From: Candidatus Omnitrophota bacterium
Lineage (GTDB): Bacteria > Omnitrophota > Gorgyraeia > Zapsychrales > Zapsychraceae
Assembly: GCA_021108075.1 (NCBI GenBank)
Contig: JAIORP010000015.1
Coordinates: forward strand, 1-53,563
Direction of reading: 5' to 3'
DNA length: 53,563 bases
In this document: piece after piece, positions 51,301 to 53,563 of the stretch
How the letters are laid out: every line of letters begins with the position of its first letter
How positions within the stretch are numbered: position 1 is the stretch's first letter
The notes under the pieces: generated by a model
The model's input: only the letters and a program-made list of their open reading frames with translations
What the model was told of the DNA's origin: nothing
The model's database searches: none
Translations under genes and position numbers: made by a program

Positions 51301-53563
51301 GCCCGAGTCACTCATGACGCCAATATCAGACCAATTGATGCTGGATTCTGTCATAACCTCTAAATCTTCCCAGTTGATGCCCGCGTCACTCAAAACATCA
51401 ATATCACTCCAATTAATGCCCGATTGTGTCATGACCTGCAAGTCATCCCAGTTAACTCCTTGATCGGTCAGCACATCAATATCACTCCAATTGATACCTG
51501 CCTCTGTCATGACCTGCATATCAGACCAATTAATCCCGATCTCAGTTAAGGTATCGATATCCGTCCAATTAATCCCGGCCTCTGTCATCACTTCTAAATC
51601 TTCCCAATTAATACCCGCATCGCTTAAGACGTTCAGATCACTCCAATTGATACCCGCTTGCGTCATCACGTTCAAATCGCTCCAATTAATGCCCGCGTCG
51701 CTTAAAACATCCAGATCGTTCCAGTTGATGTTTGCGTCTGATAAAGTTTGAATATCTGTCCAATTGATGCTGGCATCACTCATCTGCGCGATATCAGACC
51801 AATTAACCCCGGATTCTGTCATCACCTGCAGGTCTGTCCAATTGATACTGCTTTCCGACATGACATCCAAGTCACTCCAATTAATACCGATTTCACTCAT
51901 CACCTGAATGTCTTGCCAGTTGACGCTTGCCTTCGTCATAACTTCCAAATCGCTCCAGTTAATGCCTGTTTCCGTCATGACTCCTAAATCTTCCCAATTG
52001 ATACCTGCCTCTGAAAGGATTTCAATATCCTGCCAATTGATTCCGGCATCACTGAAAACATCAATATCCGACCAGTTCACACCAGCCTGAGTCATGACTT
52101 GTAAATCTGCCCAATTGACGCCTGTTTCACTAAGGGTATAGATGTCTTCCCAATTGACGCCCGCCGTGCTCATCACATTAATATCTTCCCAATTAATTCC
52201 TGTATCAGAAAGCACGTCAATGTCTTCCCAATTAATTCCGGCCTGTGTCATGGCCTGAATATCGCTCCAATTGATATTCGAGTCTGTTAAGACATCGATA
52301 TCATCCCAATTAATTCCGGCCTGTGTCATCGACTGCATGTCAGTCCAGTTAATGCCAAGATCAGACATGACATCTATATCCGACCAGTTAATGCCTGTTT
52401 CTGACATAACCTGCAGATCGCTCCAATTGATGCCCGTGTCACTGAGCGCATCAATGTCTTGCCAATTCACACCGGCGTTTGACATAACCTGCAGATCTGA
52501 CCAATTGATACCATAATCGGACATAACATTGATATCGGACCAGTTGATACCCGCTTCGGTCATGACTTCCAAATCTTCCCAGTTAATTCCAGCGTCTGTC
52601 ACGACATTCAAATCTTCCCAATTAATACCCGCATCGGCCATGACCTGCAGATCAGACCAGTTGATGCCTGTATCCGATAATACATCGATGTCCGACCAAT
52701 TGATTCCCGCTTCCGTCATCACTTGTAAGTCACTCCAGTTTATTAACGACTCAGTCATCACATCAAGATCACTCCAATTAATTCCCACATCGGTCATGAC
52801 TTGTAAATCGCTCCAATTCACACCCGCATCCGTCAAGACATCCAGGTCTGACCAATTAATGCTGCTCTGTGTCATGACCTGCAAATCAGACCAATTCACA
52901 CTTGATTCAGACAAGACCTGCAAATCCGTCCAATTGATATCCGCGTTGCTTAATGTGGAAATGTCTTGCCAGTTGATGCTCGCCTCTGTCATAACTTCCA
53001 GATCTTCCCAATTGATGCCCGTTTCTGAAAGCACATCGATATCAGTCCAATTAATACCGGCCTGTGTCATCACTTGCAGATCAGACCAGTTAATTCCCGC
53101 GTCGCTAAGAACATCAATATCCGACCAATTGATTCCCGTCTCGGTCATCACTTGCATATCAGACCAATTAATTGAACTGTCACTTAAGACATCCAGATCA
53201 CTCCAATTAATTCCCGTGTCGGTCATAACCTGCAAATCAGACCAATTAACGCTTGCATCACTCAAAACATTTATATCCGACCAATTGATTCCCGCTTCCG
53301 TCATCGTTTGTAAATCAGACCAATTAATAGACGCATCACTTAGAAGATTTAAATCATCCCAATTTATACCCGCTTCCGAAAGGACTTCGATATCTTCCCA
53401 ATTCACACCGGCTTCTGTCAGCATTTCAATATCTTCCCAATTAATACCTGCGTCACTCAAGGCATTCAGGTCAGACCAGTTGATACCCGCCCTTGTCATA
53501 ACTTCCAAATCTTCCCAGTTAATTCCAGCGTCTGTCACGACATTCAAATCTTCCCAATTAATA
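36328..53563 (-). CDS. Giant Asn-Trp 13-residue-repeat protein (5' end beyond the window)
   Basis: The frame is open from the right edge to TAA 36328, at least 5,744 codons; the codons nearest the edge are ordinary repeat units, so the true start lies outside. About 420 tandem 13-residue units fill 37084-53563, with the pattern [DE]-[AST]-[GS]-[IV]-N-W-x-D-[LIM]-x-[VIA]-[ML]-[ST]. Asn-Trp is kept in every unit I read. Asp/Glu number about three per unit and Lys/Arg are nearly absent. Residues after the array (about 255) form a non-repeat end: three or four copies of a L-[IVL]-G-[GST]-[ST]-x-D ... FG-[KD] unit within coiled coil, and no membrane segment. I infer short capped helices stacked as a solenoid (Ser/Asp N-cap after Trp, Gly C-cap). 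Position suggests a partner of the anchored protein and the ATPase. Export cannot be judged without the N-terminus. Confidence 0.9.
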   Translation of the reverse strand, partial: INWEDLNVVTDAGINWEDLEVMTRAGINWSDLNALSDAGINWEDIEMLTEAGVNWEDIEVLSEAGINWDDLNLLSDASINWSDLQTMTEAGINWSDINVLSDASVNWSDLQVMTDTGINWSDLDVLSDSSINWSDMQVMTETGINWSDIDVLSDAGINWSDLQVMTQAGINWTDIDVLSETGINWEDLEVMTEASINWQDISTLSNADINWTDLQVLSESSVNWSDLQVMTQSSINWSDLDVLTDAGVNWSDLQVMTDVGINWSDLDVMTESLINWSDLQVMTEAGINWSDIDVLSDTGINWSDLQVMADAGINWEDLNVVTDAGINWEDLEVMTEAGINWSDINVMSDYGINWSDLQVMSNAGVNWQDIDALSDTGINWSDLQVMSETGINWSDIDVMSDLGINWTDMQSMTQAGINWDDIDVLTDSNINWSDIQAMTQAGINWEDIDVLSDTGINWEDINVMSTAGVNWEDIYTLSETGVNWADLQVMTQAGVNWSDIDVFSDAGINWQDIEILSEAGINWEDLGVMTETGINWSDLEVMTKASVNWQDIQVMSEIGINWSDLDVMSESSINWTDLQVMTESGVNWSDIAQMSDASINWTDIQTLSDANINWNDLDVLSDAGINWSDLNVMTQAGINWSDLNVLSDAGINWEDLEVMTEAGINWTDIDTLTEIGINWSDMQVMTEAGINWSDIDVLTDQGVNWDDLQVMTQSGINWSDIDVLSDAGINWEDLEVMTESSINWSDIGVMSDSGINWHDMQVMTQSGINWSDINVLSDTGINWEDLEVLTEAGINWEDINALSDASINWSDLRVMTEAGVNWSDLNVLSEVGVNWNDMQVMTQSGINWSDLDLMTETGINWSDLNVMTQAGVNWSDIDILSDAGINWEDLEVMTEASINWSDLNVLTEAGINWEDMEALSEAGINWADFDVMSDTGINWSDMQVMHSANINWSDLQVMSEAGINWNDIDALSDAGINWSDLQMMTDAGVNWADLDALSDSGINWSDLQMMTDAGVNWADLDVLSDFGINWNDMQVMTNAGINWQDIDVLSDASINWEDLQVMTESSVNWDNLQEMTQAGINWTDLDVMLQSNVNWDDLSVMTDSGVNWSDLAVMTDVGVNWDDLDVLSDTGINWNDLDVMSDAGINWDDLQVMTQAGINWSDLDVMSDMGLNWSDLQVMTESNVNWSDLSVLTDIGINWADMQTMTQAGVNWADLDVLSDAGVNWEDLEVMTDAGINWADINVLSDAGINWSDLDVLTDKGVNWNDLQVMTNAGINWTDLDIMADAGINWEDIEVLTETGINWSDLDVLSDSGINWNDLQVMTESSVNWDNLQEMTQAGINWTDLDVMLQSNVNWDDLGIMTESGINWADLTAMTEKNINWSDLQVMSNAGINWSDLDMMSDAGINWSDLNVMSDAGVNWADLDVMSDAGINWTDLQVLSDASINWSDLDVLTDTGVNWNDLQVMTNAGVNWSDLDVMSDAGINWEDVEVLSEAGINWADFDTMTSAGVNWDDLQALTASGINWSDLQVMSETGVNWSDLDVMTESGINWSDLQVMTEAGINWTDLDVFSDTGINWSDLQVMSTANVNWTDLDVLSDAGINWEDLEVMTEAGVNWDDLQVLSTQSLNWEDLEVMTESGINWSDLDVLTEQGINWQDLEVMTEAGVNWSDLNVLTDAGINWDDLSIMTDTGINWSDLQVLTQASVNWSNLQEMTEAGINWTDLDIMSQANVNWADLGVMTESGINWADLDMMSDASINWSDLQVMSAASINWSDLDVLSDMGVNWSDFQVMTSAGVNWSDLNVLSDAGVNWEDLEVMTEAGINWDDLNPLSNAGVNWADLQVMTESSINWSDLDVLSDSGINWNDMQVMTSAGVNWSDLDALSSSGINWEDLEVMTEAGVNWADLGVLTEAGVNWEDFEVMTEAGINWADLNVMSDTDINWGDLRSMTIAGVNWADLGVLTEAGVNWEDLEILTEAGINWADLNVMASAGINWEDLEVLTEAGVNWADLDALSNADINWNDLQVMTDANVNWNDLSVLSDAGINWGDFEVMTEAGINWSDLDVLSDASINWSDLQVMTESGVNWADLDVLSDMNVNWSDLQLMTEAGVNWTDLNSLTVAGINWEDLETMTESGINWADIDVMSDTSVNWSDLQSMTTAGINWADFDILSDAGVNWEDLQIMTDAGINWSDLNVLTDAGINWEDLEVLTEAGINWDDLGVMTESGINWADLDILTDAGINWSDLQVMTETHINWSDLGLMSGADINWSDLQVMTEAGINWSDLDVLSDASINWSDLQVMSETGINWSDLDIMTESGVNWGDLQIMTDAGINWDDWTVMSEADVNWDSLGVMSSSGINWNDLQVLTDAGINWADLDILSDTGINWNDMQIMTDAGVNWSDLGVMTESGVNWDDLRVLTETSVNWVDLESMTTSGVNWESLHQLSTSGVNWDDMASMTQAGVNWNIFSDAGVNWSDVQAMSEAGINWEDFGRMTSSGVNWEDFNVLTDAGINWDDLQVMTEASINWDGFVDMTNTSINWSDVQVLSDAGINWSDIDVMSDTGINWEDLNVLSEAGINWSDLQVMTESSINWSDLDILTDVGVNWQDLQVMTEADINWQDLGVMTEASINWSDLQVMTEAGINWSDLDVMSDTGVNWSDLDIMSDAGINWGDLRIMSDASVNWDNLQEMTRASINWSDLDVMLESSINWADLGVMTETGINWADLDVLSDMGVNWQDMQVMSNATVNWDDLTVMTGAGVNWSDLDILTESGVNWSDLSVMTSANVNWSNINEMSDAGINWSNLQSLTSAAVNWSDFQVMSEAGINWNDFEMMSTAGVNWSDLQVLTEANVNWEDLNEMSTSSVNWEDLSSLTSANVNWSDFQVMSEAGINWNDFNVLTSAGVNWGDFQVMTDAGINWSDLDVMSDMGVNWSDLQVMTDTGVNWSDLQVLTEANINWSDLDVLTDAGINWSDLQVMTEADINWSDLSVMTTSSINWIDLQMMSETGINWSDLDIMTDASINWVNMQVMTDAGINWSDLDVMSDMGVNWSDLRVMSEADVNWSDWQVMSESGVNWADIQVMSETSINWSDLQVMTDTGVNWSDLQVLTEANINWSDLDVLTDAGINWSDLQVMTEADINWSDLSVMTTSSINWIDLQMMSETGINWSDLDIMTDASINWVNMQVMTDAGINWSDLDVMSDMGVNWSDLRVMSEADVNWSDWQVMSESGVNWADIQVMSETSINWSDLQVMTDTGVNWSDLQVLTEANINWSDLDVLTDAGINWSDLQVMSDSGINWADLDILSDASINWTDLQVLTESNINWNDFDVMTDTGINWLDMQVLTNADINWSDLNVMSDASINWGDLQVMTDAGINWSDLDILSDAGINWSDLQVMSEASVNWADLDVLSDTGVNWNDLQVMTDAGINWSDLDILSDAGINWSDFQILTDAGINWSDLDIMTDASINWGDLNVMSDAGINWSDLNVMTEANINWSDLQVLTESGINWSDLDVLSDANINWSDLQVMSESSINWSDLDVMSDADINWSDLQVLTEASINWGDLDVLSDAGINWSDLDIMTDAGINWSDLDIITDAGINWSDLQVLTESSINWSDLDILSDANINWTDLQVLSESSINWSDFNVMSDMGINWSDLNVMSDAGINWSDLQVLTEASINWADLDIMSDTGINWADLDIMSDAGVNWTDLQVLTEASVNWSDLQVLSESGINWSDLDVMSDASINWSDFQVMTEAGINWSDLDVMSDLGINWADLDVMSDAGINWSDLNVMTEANINWSDLDVMSDTGINWSDLDIMTDAGINWSDLQVMTQMSINWSDLEVLTDMGVNWEDLQIMSDTGINWTDFNELTNASINWTDLQVLTETGINWDDLQVMTESVINWSDFSLMTNANVNWTDLQAMSDMNINWGDLQVMADAGINWGDLDVMSDTGINWTDLQVMTESSINWSDLQVLSETSINWADFDVMSDASINWTDLQVLSESGINWTDLQIMTDAGVNWSDLNIMSDASINWTDLQVLTDASINWSDLDILSDAGINWFDLDVMTDAGINWGDLQVMTDAGINWSDLDVMSDMGINWGDLQVMTQASINWTDLGIMSDMGINWEDIEVLTEAGINWADLDVMSDIGLNWSDLHVMTNASINWTDLQVLSESSINWNDLDVMSDASINWTDLQVMSESSINWSDLDVLSDAGINWGDFQVMTEAGINWADLDVLSDAGINWGDLQVMTESSINWSDIDVLSDAGINWGDFQVMTDAGINWSDLDVLSDTGINWSDLQVMTQTSINWGDLDVMSDAGINWTDLQVLSESSINWADLNIMSDASINWTDLQVLSESSINWSDLDVMSDLGINWNDLQVMTQANVNWLNLDVMSDAGVNWDDLQVMTDAGINWSDLDVLSDTGINWSDLQVMTQTSINWGDLDVMSDAGINWTDLQVLSESSINWADLNIMSDASINWTDLQVLSESSINWSDLDVMSDMGVNWSDIQVLTEAGINWSDLGIMSDTGINWTDIQVLTESSINWSDLDVMTDVSINWTDLEVMTEAGINWADIDVMSDMGVNWADLQVMTQASINWSDLDVLSDAGINWLDIQILSETGINWGDLDVLSDAGINWTDLQVLSESSINWSDLQVLTESSINWLDVDVLSDASINWSDLQVMSESSINWSDIDALSDTGINWSDLSVMTQANVNWSDLNVFSEAGINWEDFEVLTEAGINWADLDVLSDAGINWTDLRVLSETGINWSDLDVLSDTGINWSDLSVMTQANVNWSDLNVFSEAGINWEDLEVMTEAGINWADLDILSSASINWADLQVMSESSINWSDIDALSDTGINWSDLSVMTQASVNWADLDILTEAGVNWEDVEVLTEAGINWADLNILSDTGINWTDLEVMTDASINWTDLQVLSETGINWSDLDIFSDAGINWSDLQVMTESSINWTDLQVLSETGINWEDINVLSEASINWSDLQVMSAASVNWTDLQVISETGINWDDFSSMTGSGVNWNNLQVMSDAGINWLNIDVMSDTGINWNDLQVMSDAGVNWSDWQMLTNASINWTDLQVLSETGVNWDDIYSMTNTGINWYDIDVMSDASINWSGLQVMTETNINWSDLQVMTDAGVNWSDLNFMSDAGINWDDLRVLTDASINWSDLDILTSTGINWVDLNLMTDASINWSDLQVLTETSINWSDLNVMSATGINWSDLQIMTDVGVNWSDLDVMSDAGINWNELTVMSEAGINWADINILSDAGINWESIGELSLAGVNWSDIEIMSDAGINWDGMGDMSASGINWINIGELSSSGVNWSDIRIMTESGINWTDVGVFSESGINWDNITEMSLAGVNWDGVDALGNATVNWDGLSVLSSANVNWDNFSELSAANVNWQDLAVMSDTGINWDDIGVLSNVGANWDSLGDLTDAGINWDDFAVMTDANVNWDDLKFMADSKINWIDMGSMTTAGVNWEDLSLTGVSGVNWRDMAIMSSSGINWNGLAYLSNNAETLVSNVASILSVVNNLNALVGTSTDASGASTLFGKIREIKESVVAAGGASVADTVDRIETLIGGTTDTAASNTVFGDLKETQDYVDTLETLLGSTADAETVESVFGKLNFISDSANSAKNSAGSALSIVQEIKEDLGVNGQTPNMYDRLDELEGVINEVENIAGEIADNQIDADAVAQEMLNILGDLVNQSADMIGLELEVKDLTLQELKSSEKINDKLEEIDAKLLAIKESMETDEIIIKTWFESD
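40127..40800 (-). repeat. Block duplication inside the array, 390-base offset
   Basis: Bases 40127-40410 and 40517-40800 (284 bases each) match with about two differences by eye, at an offset of exactly 10 units. This is a segmental duplication more recent than the bulk of the array. Confidence 0.75.
43731..44784 (-). repeat. Perfect 468-bp tandem block (12 units), 2.25 copies
   Basis: Copy 1 is 43731-44198, copy 2 is 44199-44666 and a partial third copy is 44667-44784, where it diverges. I found no difference between copies 1 and 2 by eye. The block equals 12 x 39 bases, so the frame is kept. Confidence 0.85.

Larger units (their letters stand above)
37084..53563 (-). repeat. 39-bp tandem repeat array coding for about 420 units
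   Basis: The unit length is 39 bases, seen by the spacing of the CCAATT/CCAGTT (Asn-Trp antisense) blocks. Units differ by many silent changes, so most of the array is old and under protein-level selection; a few stretches are recent copies (see 40127-40800 and 43731-44784). One unit near 46153-46188 is 30 bases instead of 39. The array runs off the right edge. Confidence 0.95.

Noticed and set aside
37109..52516. Very long open frames on the + strand opposite the giant gene (for example 42377-45949, 1,190 codons)
   Set aside because: They arise because a 39-base repeat is a multiple of three: a frame without stops in one unit stays open in all. They lack ribosome sites, break at units with a chance stop, and have no non-repeat end. 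The minus-strand frame runs through the whole array and into a unique C-terminal domain.
37084..53563. A CRISPR array or other non-coding satellite as explanation of the 39-base periodicity
   Set aside because: There is no repeat-spacer alternation. Variation is mostly at silent positions of one reading frame, and Asn-Trp codons are kept, which shows coding selection.

Overview
This window reads as a chromosomal segment from an uncultured, diderm (Gram-negative-type) bacterium. The combination of a giant, highly repetitive gene, a dense pseudopilin/type II secretion cluster, many TPR and ExbB/ExbD-type proteins and odd membrane metallopeptidases fits Candidatus Omnitrophota (OP3) or a neighbouring PVC lineage best. 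That placement is inference from gene style; there is no rRNA or other taxonomic marker here.

Layout. 1-534: two small Cys-rich exported proteins on the + strand (the first cut by the window edge). 996-3183: a two-gene minus-strand unit, a membrane protein with a Cys-rich domain followed by an M50-like membrane metallopeptidase. 3554-8793: a tightly overlapping minus-strand operon exbB-exbD-TPR protein-vWA protein, an envelope energy-transduction module. 9849-13429: archaemetzincin, NodU-type carbamoyltransferase, SxtJ-like protein and a 52-residue DUF5989-type protein, minus strand. 14135-16681: an STT3-like glycosyltransferase (+), convergent with a TPR lipoprotein (16692-17954, -). 18179-18721: a second M50-like protein.

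19127-53563 is the centre of interest. It is one uninterrupted minus-strand gene train. In order of transcription it encodes: a giant protein (more than 5,744 residues in the window, its start lying beyond the right edge) made of about 420 copies of a 13-residue Asn-Trp repeat; a secreted, membrane-anchored protein with an internal duplication; seven divergent F-type ATPase subunits (alpha, epsilon, c, a second c-like protein without the ion-binding carboxylate, a b/delta fusion, gamma, beta); and then, 2 bases after the beta stop codon, a type II secretion ATPase fused to a PilZ domain, GspF, a peptidase, GspG, I, J, K, L, M and a TPR protein. No subunit a (the stator channel) is present. Gene junctions are overlaps or very short gaps, so the giant protein, the anchored protein and the ATPase look like one machine. 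I infer a rotary F1-like motor whose membrane part has been rebuilt and which may act on a giant extracytoplasmic or envelope-spanning polymer rather than simply making ATP. The published parallel in kind is the F1-like ATPases of Mycoplasma, one type of which is tied to gliding; the link to this locus is my inference.

Intergenic spaces on the left half carry a family of small non-coding elements with ATACC...GGTAT ends (full-length copies near 3278, 8871, 13748 and 18924) and a 43-45 bp palindromic module (inside two of the full copies and alone near 10044 and 17961). They look like a MITE family. No tRNA, rRNA, CRISPR or complete insertion sequence was recognised.
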